Source: Halopseudomonas pertucinogena (GTDB lineage Bacteria; Pseudomonadota; Gammaproteobacteria; Pseudomonadales; Pseudomonadaceae). From it: 64,000 nucleotides of DNA. Location of the stretch: positions 1 to 64,000 of the forward strand of contig NZ_BMNN01000005.1 in the NCBI RefSeq assembly GCF_014646575.1, written 5' to 3'. The notes under the pieces are model-generated. The model was given only the letters and a program-made list of their open reading frames with translations. It was not told the origin of the DNA and ran no database searches. Below, piece by piece: positions 50,656 through 60,853 of this stretch (position 1 is the first letter of the stretch; every line of letters begins with the position of its first letter). The translations under genes were made by a program, and so were the position numbers.

Positions 50656-50667
50656 GAGGAGATGCCC

Positions 50668-50940
50668 ATGTCACGCATGGTTTTATGCCGTAAATACAAA
50701 CAGGAACTGCCTGGCCTCGAACGCCCGCCTTACCCCGGCCCCAAAGGGGAGGAAATCTTCCGCGACGTGTCGAAGAAGGCCTGGGATGAATGGCAGGCGC
50801 ACCAGACCATGCTGATCAACGAGCGTCGTCTGAACATGATGGACGCCGAGGATCGCAGGTTCATCCAGCAGGAAATGGACAAGTTCCTGGCCGGCGAAGA
50901 GTACGCCCAGGCCGAGGGGTATGTGCCCCCTTCAGCCTAA
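50668..50940 (+). CDS. yggX: YggX, Fe(2+)-trafficking protein
   Basis: The 90-residue protein starts [21 protein letters not shown]. It has [21 protein letters not shown] and [19 protein letters not shown], highly conserved in YggX. It protects iron-sulfur clusters, including that of MutY, from oxidative damage in enteric bacteria. The second in-frame ATG (50668) is chosen because GAGGAG lies 6 bases before it; the ATG at 50662 directly abuts that site. It probably shares a transcript with asmA and mutY. Confidence 0.95.
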   Translation: MSRMVLCRKYKQELPGLERPPYPGPKGEEIFRDVSKKAWDEWQAHQTMLINERRLNMMDAEDRRFIQQEMDKFLAGEEYAQAEGYVPPSA

Positions 50941-50975
50941 GCGGCTGATAAAAGTAAAATATTTGCGGGCGATGC

Positions 50976-51004
50976 TTGACATGTATCGCCCCGAATCGTT
51001 TAAT
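50976..51004 (+). promoter_or_regulatory. Sigma-70 promoter of tRNA-Phe
   Basis: A -35 box TTGACA (50976-50981) and -10 box TTTAAT (50999-51004) are separated by 17 bases, just upstream of the tRNA. The GC-rich gcgcccc after the -10 box is like the discriminator of stringently controlled stable-RNA promoters. Confidence 0.85.
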
Positions 51005-51015
51005 AGCGCCCCGTT

Positions 51016-51091
51016 GCCCGGGTAGCTCAGTCGGTAGAGCAGGGGATTGAAAATCCCCGTGTCGGCGGTTCGATTCCGTCCCCGGGCACCA
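51016..51091 (+). tRNA. tRNA-Phe (GAA)
   Basis: The 76-base gene folds as a full cloverleaf. The acceptor stem is gcccggg/cccgggc, the anticodon stem carries loop ttGAAaa, the T arm is ggcgg-ttcgatt-ccgtc, and the 3' ACCA is encoded. Anticodon GAA reads phenylalanine codons. Confidence 0.98.
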
Positions 51092-51100
51092 TTATTCCAG

Positions 51101-51129
51101 GCCCGCTGGCTCATCCCAGCGGGCTTTTT
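51101..51129 (+). terminator. Rho-independent terminator of tRNA-Phe
   Basis: A 9-bp GC-rich stem (51101-51109 with 51116-51124) is followed by five T, ten bases after the tRNA end. Confidence 0.9.
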
Positions 51130-51227
51130 CATTTGTGCGACTTTTATCGGGAAGGCCATCCTGACTGTTGGTCAGACCCAGCGGCTGTGCTAGCTTTGCG
51201 GCATTGCTTCACTTTGGATACTTTTAC

Positions 51228-52010
51228 GTGACACCTCCAGCTCTCGAAGTGCGTAACCTGCACAAGCGCTACGGCGACCTTGAAGTGCTCAAGGGTATCG
51301 ACCTGGTCGCCCACGACGGCGACGTGATTTCCATCCTCGGCTCATCCGGTTCCGGCAAGAGCACCCTGTTGCGCTGCATCAATCTGCTGGAAAATCCCCA
51401 CAAGGGCCAGATCCTGGTGGCCGGCGAAGAGCTCAGGCTCAAGCCGCGCCGCGATGGTGCGCTGGTCGCCGCAGACAATGCCCAGATCAACCGGCTGCGC
51501 GCCCGGGTCGGCTTCGTCTTCCAGAGCTTCAATCTGTGGCCGCACATGACCATCCTCGACAACATCATCGAGGCGCCCCGTCGGGTGCTCGGCCAGTCCA
51601 AGGCTGATGCCATTGCCGCTGCCGAGGTGTTTCTGGAGAAGGTCGGCATTGCCGACAAGCGTCACGCCTTCCCCTCACAGCTTTCCGGTGGCCAGCAGCA
51701 GCGGGCCGCCATCGCCCGCACCCTGGCCATGAAGCCGCGGGTGATCCTGTTCGACGAGCCCACCTCCGCACTGGACCCGGAAATGGTCAATGAGGTCCTG
51801 ATGGTGATCAGGGCGCTGGCCGAGGAAGGACGTACTATGCTGTTGGTGACTCACGAAATGAGCTTTGCCCGCCAGGTGTCCAGCAAGGTGGTATTTCTGC
51901 ATCAGGGCCAGGTGGAAGAGATGGGTACGCCGGAACAGGTGTTCGATAACCCCACATCCGAGCGTTGCAGACAGTTCATGTCCAGCCATAAGAAGGAGCA
52001 GTATCGATGA
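51228..52010 (+). CDS. Polar amino acid ABC transporter ATPase (HisP-like)
   Basis: The 260-residue ATPase of a polar amino acid importer has Walker A LGSSGSGKSTLLRCINLLE. The Q-loop is VGFVFQSFNLWPHMT, the signature SQLSGGQQQRAAIARTLAM, Walker B VILFDEPTSALDPEMVNEV and the switch His LVTHEMSFARQV. It closely matches the HisP/AotP type. The start GTG (VTPPALEVRNLHKRYG) agrees with homologues; an upstream ATG at 51168 is open but unsupported. It is the first gene of a four-gene transporter operon and overlaps the binding-protein gene in ATGA. Confidence 0.92.
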   Translation: MTPPALEVRNLHKRYGDLEVLKGIDLVAHDGDVISILGSSGSGKSTLLRCINLLENPHKGQILVAGEELRLKPRRDGALVAADNAQINRLRARVGFVFQSFNLWPHMTILDNIIEAPRRVLGQSKADAIAAAEVFLEKVGIADKRHAFPSQLSGGQQQRAAIARTLAMKPRVILFDEPTSALDPEMVNEVLMVIRALAEEGRTMLLVTHEMSFARQVSSKVVFLHQGQVEEMGTPEQVFDNPTSERCRQFMSSHKKEQYR

Positions 52011-52759
52011 AGAGCTACAAGGCAGTTCTCCTGGCGGCCCTGGCCGCCGTATTCCTGGGTGGTCAGGCAGTGGCGGCCGACAAGCTGCGCATCGGTACCG
52101 AAGGCGCCTATCCTCCCTTCAACGAAATCGACAACACCGGCAAGGCGGTCGGCTTCGACCTGGATATCGCCCACGCCCTGTGCGAGAAGATGGGCGCCGA
52201 GTGCAGCGTGGTGACCTCCGACTGGGATGGCATCATTCCGGCACTGAACACCCGTCGCTTCGACTTCCTGGTCGCCTCCATGTCGATCACCGAGGAGCGC
52301 AAGCGTGCGGTGGACTTCACCGAACCCTACTACACCAACAAGCTGCAGTTCGTCGCGCCGAAGAACAGCGACTTCACGGTGAGTGAGGACTATCTCAAGG
52401 GCAAGACCATCGGCGCCCAGCGCGCGACCATTGCCGGTCAGTGGCTGGAAGAAAACCTCGACGACGTGGTCAGCATTCGCCTGTATGACACCCAGGAGAA
52501 CGCGTATCTGGACATGGCCTCCGGCCGTATCGATGGTGTGCTGGCGGACGTCTTCGTGCAGTACGAATGGCTGCAGACCGAAGCCGGTGCCGATTTCGAG
52601 TTCAAGGATGATCCGGTGTTCGATGATGACAAGATCGGCATTGCCGTACGCAAGGGCGACCCGCTGCGCGAGCGCCTGAACAAGGCGCTGGCCGAGATCA
52701 TCGAAGACGGCACCTACGAGAAAATCAACGCGAAGTACTTCCCCTTCAGCATCCGCTGA
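52007..52759 (+). CDS. Periplasmic amino acid-binding protein (HisJ/ArgT-like)
   Basis: The 250-residue protein has a signal peptide (cleavage after AVAA, near residue 24) and a type II binding-protein fold. It contains IGTEGAYPPFNEIDNTGKAVGFDLD (pattern split around residue 40), DGIIPALNTRRFDFLVASMSIT and the C-terminal GIAVRKGDPLRERLNKAL. The ligand-gripping residues are those of lysine/arginine/ornithine/histidine-binding proteins, but the exact ligand cannot be read off. A stable hairpin follows the stop, likely protecting this mRNA segment for higher expression than the permeases. Confidence 0.92.
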   Translation: MKSYKAVLLAALAAVFLGGQAVAADKLRIGTEGAYPPFNEIDNTGKAVGFDLDIAHALCEKMGAECSVVTSDWDGIIPALNTRRFDFLVASMSITEERKRAVDFTEPYYTNKLQFVAPKNSDFTVSEDYLKGKTIGAQRATIAGQWLEENLDDVVSIRLYDTQENAYLDMASGRIDGVLADVFVQYEWLQTEAGADFEFKDDPVFDDDKIGIAVRKGDPLRERLNKALAEIIEDGTYEKINAKYFPFSIR

Positions 52760-52764
52760 CGGAT

Positions 52765-52788
52765 AACCGGGCCCTGAGGGGCCCGGTT
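52765..52788 (+). promoter_or_regulatory. Intra-operon hairpin after the binding-protein gene
   Basis: A 10-bp perfect stem (52765-52774 with 52779-52788) with a tgag loop sits 5 bases after the binding-protein stop and 22 bases before the permease ATG. Such hairpins often stabilise the upstream mRNA and reduce read-through, giving more binding protein than permease. There is no T run. Confidence 0.65.
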
Positions 52789-52810
52789 GCGCATATCAGA
52801 CCTTACTCTC

Positions 52811-53503
52811 ATGCCTGAATTACACGGATTTGGTCCGGCCCTTCTGGAAGGGACCTGGATGACCATACGCCTGTCGCTGGCCTCGGTCGCGCTGGGCCTG
52901 CTGCTGGGCCTGCTCGGTGCCAGCGCCAAGATTGCCAACAATGTCGCGCTGCGCGGAATCGGCGGTTTCTATACCTCGGTGGTGCGCGGGGTACCCGAGA
53001 CCCTGTGGGTGCTGATGGCCTACTACGGCACCACCTCGATGATGAACTGGCTGGGCAGCCACTTCGGTAATCCGTACCTGACCCTCAGCCCGTTTCTGGC
53101 CGGCACCATTGCCCTGGGCCTTTGCTTTGGTGCCTATGCCACCGAAGTGTTCCGCGGTGCGCTGCTGTCGCTGCCGCCGGGCCAGCGCGAGGCGGGGCTG
53201 GCACTGGGCATGTCCCGGCCGCGCATCTTCTGGCGCATCACCCTGCCGCAGTTGTGGCGGGTGGCGCTGCCGGGGCTTGGCAACCTCTATCTCATCCTGC
53301 TCAAGGATACTGCGCTGGTCTCGCTGATTTCACTGGAGGAGGTCATGCGCAAGGCGCAGGTGGCAGCCAACTCGACCAAGGAGCCCTTCACCTTCTATTT
53401 CATGGCGGCGCTGATCTACCTCGGCCTGACCGTGATCATCATGGCGGCCCTGCACTGGTTTGAACACCGGGCCAACCGCGGTTATGCGAGGACCGAACTG
53501 TGA
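52811..53503 (+). CDS. Amino acid ABC transporter permease (HisQ-like)
   Basis: The 230-residue inner-membrane permease has about five helices. It contains the EAA loop REAGLALGMSRPRIFWRITLPQ that contacts the ATPase. Another family motif is VVRGVPETLWVLMAYYG. The start MPELHGFGPALLEGTW is chosen by homology; no good ribosome-binding site precedes it, so it may depend on read-through from the upstream cistron. It overlaps the next permease gene by 4 bases (GTGA). Confidence 0.92.
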   Translation: MPELHGFGPALLEGTWMTIRLSLASVALGLLLGLLGASAKIANNVALRGIGGFYTSVVRGVPETLWVLMAYYGTTSMMNWLGSHFGNPYLTLSPFLAGTIALGLCFGAYATEVFRGALLSLPPGQREAGLALGMSRPRIFWRITLPQLWRVALPGLGNLYLILLKDTALVSLISLEEVMRKAQVAANSTKEPFTFYFMAALIYLGLTVIIMAALHWFEHRANRGYARTEL

Positions 53504-54201
53504 CCTGGGCTGAACGTTGGGAAATGATCGTCCGCTGGGCGCCGATGCTGTGGGAAGGCACCCTGGTCACCCTGGAGCTGGTCGGCATCGCGGTAGTGGT
53601 GGGGTTGTTCTTCGCCATCCCGCTGGGCCTGGGGCGCGCCTCCCGGCACTGGTACGTACGGGCGCTGCCGTACGGCTACATCTTCTTCTTCCGCGGCACG
53701 CCACTGCTGCTGCAGCTGTTTCTCGTGTACTACGGGCTGTCGCAGTTCCAGGTGGTGCGCGAGAGCGCGCTCTGGCCCTATCTGCGCGAGCCGTACTGGT
53801 GCGCGCTGATCACCATGACCCTGCATACCGCCGCCTATATCGCCGAGATCCTGCGCGGCGCCATCCAGGCGGTACCGCCCGGTGAAGTGGAAGCGGCCCG
53901 GGCGCTGGGCATGTCCAAGCGCCAGGCGTTGCAGCACATCATCCTGCCGCGGGCGATCCGCATCGGCCTGCCGGCCTACGGCAACGAAGTCATCCTGATG
54001 CTCAAGGCCAGCGCCGTGGTCTACACGGTGACCCTGCTGGACATCATGGGCGTGGTGCGCACGCTCAACGCGCGGACCTATCAGTACGAGATGTTCTTCC
54101 TGATTGCCGGCCTGATCTATCTGGTCATCACCCTGGTGTTCACCCAGCTGTTCAGGCTGCTCGAACGCTGGCTGAAAGTGGATGCCAGCCGCAGCCGCTG
54201 A
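53500..54201 (+). CDS. Amino acid ABC transporter permease (HisM-like)
   Basis: The 233-residue protein is the second permease of the transporter. The N-terminal WEGTLVTLELVGIAVVVGLFF helix, the FFFRGTPLLLQLFLVYYGL motif and the EAA loop PGEVEAARALGMSKRQALQH are typical of HisM. The start is a GTG overlapping the previous stop. Its 3' end overlaps the methyltransferase gene by 20 bases. Confidence 0.93.
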   Translation: MTWAERWEMIVRWAPMLWEGTLVTLELVGIAVVVGLFFAIPLGLGRASRHWYVRALPYGYIFFFRGTPLLLQLFLVYYGLSQFQVVRESALWPYLREPYWCALITMTLHTAAYIAEILRGAIQAVPPGEVEAARALGMSKRQALQHIILPRAIRIGLPAYGNEVILMLKASAVVYTVTLLDIMGVVRTLNARTYQYEMFFLIAGLIYLVITLVFTQLFRLLERWLKVDASRSR

Positions 54202-55429
54202 AGCGGGCATCGACTACGCTGCCCGCTTTGCCGAACTGGATGCCTGGTTGCTTGAACACCAGGGCATCTGGCGGCCACGCCCCTTCACGATCCCCGTCCT
54301 GCCATGGGAAGCGGATTACCCCCAACTTGCCCGCTGGCTGCGCAGCCGCTCGCTGGAACAGGCTGAAGCCGCGCACAACCAGCCGCAGTGGCTGGATGCT
54401 CCCGAACCCTTTGCCCGCCTCGCAGTGCAGGCCCAGCGGCTGGCCGAATTGCCGACATGGGAAGCTCCGCCTGCCGCAGCATTGCCTGACCTGCTGAGCA
54501 GACATGTACCGGGTCGAAAATGGCAGCAGATCACGCTGTTCGCCGACCAGGCCCGGCAACGCTGGCAGTTGCCGACCCGACACTGGCTCGACTGGTGCGC
54601 CGGCAAGGGGCACCTTGGCCGGCTGCTGGCCTGGCAGGGTGGCCAGCCGCTGACCTGTCTTGAGCGGGACCCTGCCTTGAACAGGCAGGGCGCCGAGCTC
54701 GGGCTGCAGCTGGGAATAGCCAGCCAGCACCTCGATGCGGATGTACTCGCGCCAGATAGCTGGCAACACCTGCAACCGCAGCACAGCGTCGTCGCCCTGC
54801 ATGCCTGTGGTGAATTGCATATGACCCTGCTGCAGGTAGCCGCAGCGCGGGGATGCAGCCAGCTGGCGCTGTCACCGTGCTGCTATAACCGCATCAGTAC
54901 AGACCATTACCAGCCCCTGTCCCGAGCTGCCTGCGACAGTCAGCTCAGGTTGACGAGGGAGGAGCTGGGCCTCCCCCTTCAGGAAAGCGTCACCGCCGGC
55001 CAGCGGGTTCGCCGTCTGCGCGACCAGTCCATGGCGTGGCGACTGGCATTCGATATCTGGCAGCGCCAGGCCAGGGAAGTGGACAGCTACCTGCCGACCC
55101 CGCCGCGACCGGAGGCCGCCTTCAGACAGGGCATCGCACCGTTCTGTCGGGATCTGGCCGCGCATCATGGCCTGCGGCTGCCGGAGCCGCCCGATTGGGC
55201 GGCGTTGGAGCAGCAGGGCTGGGAGCGCCTGGCACAGGTACGCAACCTCGAACTTCTCCCCGGCCTGTTCCGCCGGCCGCTGGAGGTCTGGCTGTTGCTG
55301 GACCGGGCACTGTTTCTGCAGGAGCAGGGCTACCGCGTGGAGCTTGGGCAGTTCTGTGCACAGCATCTGACGCCTCGTAACCTGCTGCTGGTGGCGGAAA
55401 GGCCGGCACAGCTAACTCCCAACCAGTGA
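54182..55429 (+). CDS. Putative SAM-dependent methyltransferase
   Basis: The 415-residue protein has a central Rossmann-type motif I HWLDWCAGKGHLGRLLAW (about residues 134-151), followed by LTCLERDPALNRQG (motif II, acidic end of the second strand). VVALHACGELHMTLLQ and LALSPCCYNRIS follow, the Pro-Cys-Cys-Tyr segment being in the motif IV position. The N-terminal 120 residues and C-terminal 150 are Gln/Leu-rich and unrecognised. The substrate is unknown. It overlaps the upstream permease gene by 20 bases, so it is co-transcribed with the amino acid importer, although a shared function is not evident. Confidence 0.8.
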   Translation: MPAAAAEAGIDYAARFAELDAWLLEHQGIWRPRPFTIPVLPWEADYPQLARWLRSRSLEQAEAAHNQPQWLDAPEPFARLAVQAQRLAELPTWEAPPAAALPDLLSRHVPGRKWQQITLFADQARQRWQLPTRHWLDWCAGKGHLGRLLAWQGGQPLTCLERDPALNRQGAELGLQLGIASQHLDADVLAPDSWQHLQPQHSVVALHACGELHMTLLQVAAARGCSQLALSPCCYNRISTDHYQPLSRAACDSQLRLTREELGLPLQESVTAGQRVRRLRDQSMAWRLAFDIWQRQAREVDSYLPTPPRPEAAFRQGIAPFCRDLAAHHGLRLPEPPDWAALEQQGWERLAQVRNLELLPGLFRRPLEVWLLLDRALFLQEQGYRVELGQFCAQHLTPRNLLLVAERPAQLTPNQ

Positions 55430-55735
55430 ACCGGTTGCGCACAGAGTTATCCACAGATTTCAGTGTTGCTCAGTTATCCCCGAACGTTGTGCATAAGACT
55501 GTTGATGGCCGCTTGGTAACCCCCTGTGAGCCTTTGGTGACGCGGCTTACAGCGAGGCGTACAGAAAATGATCAGTGTGGACGATACGCGGAAACAATGA
55601 CTTACGAGCTGATCATCAAGTGTTGGGCGAGAAGTAGTGCACAAGTGACGAATGGCCGCACCGAGCGCTGAATTTGCCGTTTCAGGCATGCCCGAGCTTT
55701 ACAGTTGCTGCCGACTCTATATAATGCAAACCCGC
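55430..55735. other. Intergenic region with a cluster of DnaA boxes
   Basis: This 306-base gap holds no gene. Near its left end are TTATCCACA (55447-55455, plus strand), a partial box TTATCCCCG (55474-55482) and TTATGCACA on the minus strand (55488-55496). The first and last are perfect DnaA-box matches (TTATNCACA) within 50 bases. No AT-rich unwinding element or replication gene is near, so a full origin is unlikely. The right end carries the tRNA-Thr promoter. Confidence 0.65.
55698..55725 (+). promoter_or_regulatory. Sigma-70 promoter of tRNA-Thr
   Basis: A -35 box TTTACA (55698-55703) and perfect -10 box TATAAT (55720-55725), 16 bases apart, lie 10 bases before the tRNA. Confidence 0.85.
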
Positions 55736-55811
<76 letters not shown>

Positions 55812-55817
55812 CCATGC

Positions 55818-55847
55818 AAAAGGCCCGCAGAAATGCGGGCCTTTTTT
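55818..55847. terminator. Bidirectional terminator after tRNA-Thr
   Basis: A 12-bp stem (55818-55829 with 55834-55845) flanked by A and T runs lies 6 bases after the tRNA and 13 bases before the universal-stress-protein stop. It can serve both convergent genes. Confidence 0.93.
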
Positions 55848-55860
55848 ATTGCTGCAGTCT

Positions 55861-56712
55861 TCAGCGCAACATCAATAATGGCGTCGTACACCGTCGCAGC
55901 ATGGTAGTCGTAGTGCTGCCGATGAAGAATTCGCGGATGCGCGAATGGCCGTAGGCGCCCATTGCCAGCAGATCCAGCTGATGCTCCTGCTGATAGCCCA
56001 GCAGCGTGTCCTCTACCTCGCCGGACAGCAGCGCCGTGTGCGTCTCGTAGCCGGCGCCTCGCAGCCGCTCGGCGGCGGCATCCAGCTGCTGCCGGTGCCT
56101 GTCGCTCTGCGCCGCCACCATCACCAGGTGGATCGGCAGGCCACGCAGCAGGGGGCTGGCGCAGATCATATCGATGCCCTTGTCGGCGGTGGCGCTGCCA
56201 TCGAAGGCGAGCAGCACGCTGCGCGGGATGCGGAACTCGGTAGGTGTGACCAGTACCGGGCGGCGCATGCTGCGTATGGCATTCTCCAGCTGGCTGCCGA
56301 TCAGCTGGCTCGGCCGGGTGCTGTCCTCGCCGCGCTTGCCGATCACCAGCAGGCGGATGTTCTCTTCCTGCTCCATCAGCGTCTCGACCAGATTGCCATG
56401 GCGGTGCATGGCCTGTGGCGCTGCGTAGCCCGCATCCACCACGCGCTGACAGGCGGCCCTTAGGGTCAGTTCGCCCTGCTCGCGGGCCAGTCGGGCGCGC
56501 TTCTCGTCCAGCCGGGCCAGCTCTTCGAGCAGCTGCTCGCGGCTGTCCATACCGATATTTCCGCTCAGGTCGTCGGACTGTGGATACAGCGCCCGATCGA
56601 GCACATGCAGCAGGACCAGCGGGGCATCCAGTTGCTGGCTGGCCCAGGCAGCGTAATCGCATACCGCCGGGGCGGAGCGGGAGCCATCAATGCAGGCGAT
56701 GATATCGGTCAT
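55861..56712 (-). CDS. Tandem universal stress protein
   Basis: The 283-residue protein has two UspA domains. The first (residues 1-150) begins MTDIIACIDGSRSAPAVCDYA and ends LLVIGKRGEDST. The second (about 165-283) begins SVLLAFDGSATADKG and contains the ATP-binding motif LLAMGAYGHSRIREFFIGS, of the GxxGxRxxxxGS type. ATP binding by the second domain is likely; the first has the motif altered. Such proteins promote survival under energy or ion stress. It is 15 bases downstream of the SulP stop region on the same strand order, upstream gene first being sulP's 3' neighbour. Confidence 0.9.
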   Translation of the reverse strand: MTDIIACIDGSRSAPAVCDYAAWASQQLDAPLVLLHVLDRALYPQSDDLSGNIGMDSREQLLEELARLDEKRARLAREQGELTLRAACQRVVDAGYAAPQAMHRHGNLVETLMEQEENIRLLVIGKRGEDSTRPSQLIGSQLENAIRSMRRPVLVTPTEFRIPRSVLLAFDGSATADKGIDMICASPLLRGLPIHLVMVAAQSDRHRQQLDAAAERLRGAGYETHTALLSGEVEDTLLGYQQEHQLDLLAMGAYGHSRIREFFIGSTTTTMLRRCTTPLLMLR

Positions 56713-56727
56713 GTGAGCGTCCTCTCG

Positions 56728-58248
<1,521 letters not shown>

Positions 58249-58442
58249 CAGGCCGGCGCGGGAAAAACGGCAGAAGCTGTCGATTGAGGCGCAGGCTGGT
58301 CGCCCGCTGGACAGCAGTGAAGATGACGTTGAGAGGGGAACGCTACGGCGGCGTAGGCTGCGAGAAGGTCATAGTCGGTTCTGTCTGGTAAGAGGCTTGC
58401 TTGGGGCGCTGACTATACCGTAACGGGGACGGGGAATCGAAC

Positions 58443-58475
58443 CTGCCCGCCGCCACCCTCCCTGGCGGCGGGCAG
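58443..58475 (-). terminator. Strong hairpin after nhaA
   Basis: A perfect 13-bp GC stem (58443-58455 with 58463-58475) with a 7-base loop begins 8 bases past the nhaA stop on the minus strand. The following T run is weak (gttcg). The rest of 58249-58483 shows no gene. Confidence 0.75.
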
Positions 58476-58483
58476 TTCCAACA

Positions 58484-59845
58484 TCAAACCGCGGTGGCGC
58501 GCGCCCTGCGCCGCAGCAGGACAAAGCCGGTCATCAGCCCGAGCACAGCGGCGATCACCGAGCCGACAAGCACGCCCAGCTTGGCTGCACCCAGCAGGTT
58601 CGGATCAGTGAAGGCCAGCATGCCGATAAAGATCGACATGGTGAAGCCGACCCCGGCGAACAGGCTCACAAGCCAGATGCCTCCCCAGCTCACGCCCACC
58701 GGCAATGTACACAGTCTCAGGCGCACCATCAGCCAGGCCATAACCACAATACCCAGGGGTTTGCCCAGCACAAGCCCGGCTATCACGCCTATGGTGACCC
58801 ACTGTGCGCCATCGACCGTGAGATCAATGCCATCCAGAGTGATGCCGGCGTTGGCAAGGGCGAAGATCGGCATTACTCCGAAGGCCACCCAGGGATGCAA
58901 GGCATGCTGCACCCGCACCACCGGCGGCATGATTTCGCGCTGTGCCAGGCGCAGCGAGCGCAGATGGGCGCTCATGCTCTCCAGGTCACGACCTGCCGTG
59001 GAGGCACGCCCGGTCAGCTCACTGGCCACCCGTGCGAGCATTTCCAGAGGCCGTTCGCGCAGGCGCACCGGGATTACCGGGGTCATCATGCCAAGCACCA
59101 CGCCGGCGAGGGTCGGGTGGGCACCGGTCATCAGCATGCCGATCCACAGCACCGCACCGGGAAATACATAGGCGAAGGCGTTGCCGATGCCCATCTTCTG
59201 CAGTGCCAGCACCATCAGTACGCCAACGCCGGCGACCATGAAACCGCTCGGGTTGAGGCCTTCGGAATAGAACAGCGCGATGATGAGAATCGCGACAATA
59301 TCGTCGATGATCGCCAGTGCCAGCAGAAAGATCCGTACGTTGCTGGGAATCGAACGACCCAGCAGGGCCAGCAGCCCTACCGCGAAGGCAATATCCGTGG
59401 CAGTGGGTATGGCCCAGCCGTCCAGCCCGGCGCTGCCGTGGTTGAGCGCCACGTAGATCAACGCTGGCGCCACTACGCCTCCGGCAGCCGCAGCGATCGG
59501 CAGCATTGCCTGACGCAGATTGCTCAGCGAACCTTCGTGGATCTCCCGCTTGACCTCCATGCCCACCACGAGAAAGAACACTGTCATCAGGACGTCATTC
59601 ACCCAGAAGTGCAGCGGCTGGGAGAAGGTGACGTTGCCCAGGCCGATGGACAGCGGTATGTGCCACAACTCGTGATAGGAAGGAGCATAGGCAGAGTTGG
59701 CCCAGATCAGGGCGATGGCGGCAGCCACCAGCAGGACGATGCCGCTGGAAGCCTGGATATGCATGAAGCGCTCAACGGTGGCAAAGGCCCGCTGAGCAAA
59801 AAGCTGGGCACGAGGCAAATCCTGCCCGGAATGAGGGTGGGTCAT
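58484..59845 (-). CDS. nhaA: Na+/H+ antiporter NhaA
   Basis: NhaA expels Na+ in exchange for two H+, giving salt and alkali tolerance. The 453-residue protein has about 12 helices. Conserved features are [34 protein letters not shown], and [17 protein letters not shown] followed by [18 protein letters not shown] with the paired ion-binding aspartates. The unwound-helix region around FALANAGI and GKPLGIV is present. It is longer than E. coli NhaA (388) because of an internal loop (about residues 300-345) and a longer N-terminus. The start [14 protein letters not shown] has GGAG upstream; an upstream TTG extension is rejected. Confidence 0.95.
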   Translation of the reverse strand: MTHPHSGQDLPRAQLFAQRAFATVERFMHIQASSGIVLLVAAAIALIWANSAYAPSYHELWHIPLSIGLGNVTFSQPLHFWVNDVLMTVFFLVVGMEVKREIHEGSLSNLRQAMLPIAAAAGGVVAPALIYVALNHGSAGLDGWAIPTATDIAFAVGLLALLGRSIPSNVRIFLLALAIIDDIVAILIIALFYSEGLNPSGFMVAGVGVLMVLALQKMGIGNAFAYVFPGAVLWIGMLMTGAHPTLAGVVLGMMTPVIPVRLRERPLEMLARVASELTGRASTAGRDLESMSAHLRSLRLAQREIMPPVVRVQHALHPWVAFGVMPIFALANAGITLDGIDLTVDGAQWVTIGVIAGLVLGKPLGIVVMAWLMVRLRLCTLPVGVSWGGIWLVSLFAGVGFTMSIFIGMLAFTDPNLLGAAKLGVLVGSVIAAVLGLMTGFVLLRRRARATAV

Positions 59846-60021
59846 CTGGAGTCTCCAGCGCGGGCGGCCCGACCCACGCAAAAACCTGTCCTTACCGCAA
59901 CATCGCGGCGACACACCTTGGGGGCGGAATATAGCGGCTGGGTCAACGTCTGGCCACCCCGCCAACGACTAAAGGTGTAACTGGAAGCATAGACCCCAGA
60001 GCGATTCCCGGCCCGGGTTAT

Positions 60022-60828
60022 TCAGCCCGCCGCTGATTGCACCGTCTTGTGCACGGTCTCCGCGAGCTGCAGCAGGCGCGGCAGGTAATCCTCCCGGAGC
60101 ATCGGCAGCGGCACCCGCGCAGCGTTGGTGCTGATGTTCACCGCGCCGAGCAGATCGCCATTGCCGGCAAATACCGGAGCGGCGACTGAACGCAGACCCA
60201 GGTCCAGCTCCTGATCGACGATGCTGTACCCCTGTTTGCGCACCTTGAGAATGTCCTCCCGCAGGGCGCGCTTGCTGGTCAGTGAATGAGGGGTATGTGC
60301 CTGCAAGGCCACCTGATCCAGTCGCGCGTCGAGTTCCGCATCGGGCAGTTGCGCCAGCAGTACGCGACCCATGGAGGTATAGGCCGCCGGCAGCCGGGTG
60401 CCCGGCGACAAGGTGATGGCCATCAGCCGGTGGGGAGCCGCCGAGCGCACCACATAGACCACCTCGGTTCCATCCAGCACGCTGAGCGAGGACGACTCGC
60501 CGATCTCTGCGGTGATGTCCTGGAGGTAATGCTGGATCACCGCCCGGTACTGATTGGACGCCTGGAAGGCATGGCCCAGCTCCAGCACCCGTGGCGTCAG
60601 TTCAAAGTATCGCCCGTCGCGCCGGACATACCCCAGCGACTCCAGCGTCAGCAGAAAACGCCGCGCCTTGGCCCGGTCCATGCCGGTCAGTCCGGCCATT
60701 TCGGTCAGGGTCAGGCGCGAATGTTCGGCATCGAATGCCCTGAGAATCTGCAGGCCTGAGGCCAGCGCCGCCACGTAATCGCGGTCCCCGGGTTTGAGTT
60801 TGTTGTCCAGAGCGAGGCCCTCCTCCAT
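60022..60828 (-). CDS. pcaR: IclR-family regulator PcaR
   Basis: The 268-residue regulator has an N-terminal winged helix (AALASGLQILRAFDAEHSRLT, then LTEMAGLTGMDRAKARRFLLTLESLGYV) and a C-terminal IclR effector domain (VYVVRSAAPHRLMAITLSPGTRLPA, ending SVAAPVFAGNGDLLGAVNIST). It is divergent from pcaI, with three 15-base inverted repeats between them. In P. putida PcaR activates the pca genes in response to beta-ketoadipate and represses itself. The start MEEGLALDNKLKPGD is chosen; a 14-residue upstream extension is open and would run over one operator. Confidence 0.85.
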   Translation of the reverse strand: MEEGLALDNKLKPGDRDYVAALASGLQILRAFDAEHSRLTLTEMAGLTGMDRAKARRFLLTLESLGYVRRDGRYFELTPRVLELGHAFQASNQYRAVIQHYLQDITAEIGESSSLSVLDGTEVVYVVRSAAPHRLMAITLSPGTRLPAAYTSMGRVLLAQLPDAELDARLDQVALQAHTPHSLTSKRALREDILKVRKQGYSIVDQELDLGLRSVAAPVFAGNGDLLGAVNISTNAARVPLPMLREDYLPRLLQLAETVHKTVQSAAG

Positions 60829-60853
60829 CAAGAATGCTGCGGATCTTAACACT

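Noticed and set aside
50932..51159. Small minus-strand frame containing RNRTADTGIFNPLLYRLSYP
   Set aside because: This is the translation of the tRNA-Phe gene and its flanks, a common false protein in annotations.
55430..55735. Chromosomal replication origin
   Set aside because: Only two perfect DnaA boxes, no AT-rich unwinding element and no dnaA, dnaN, rpmH or parAB nearby.
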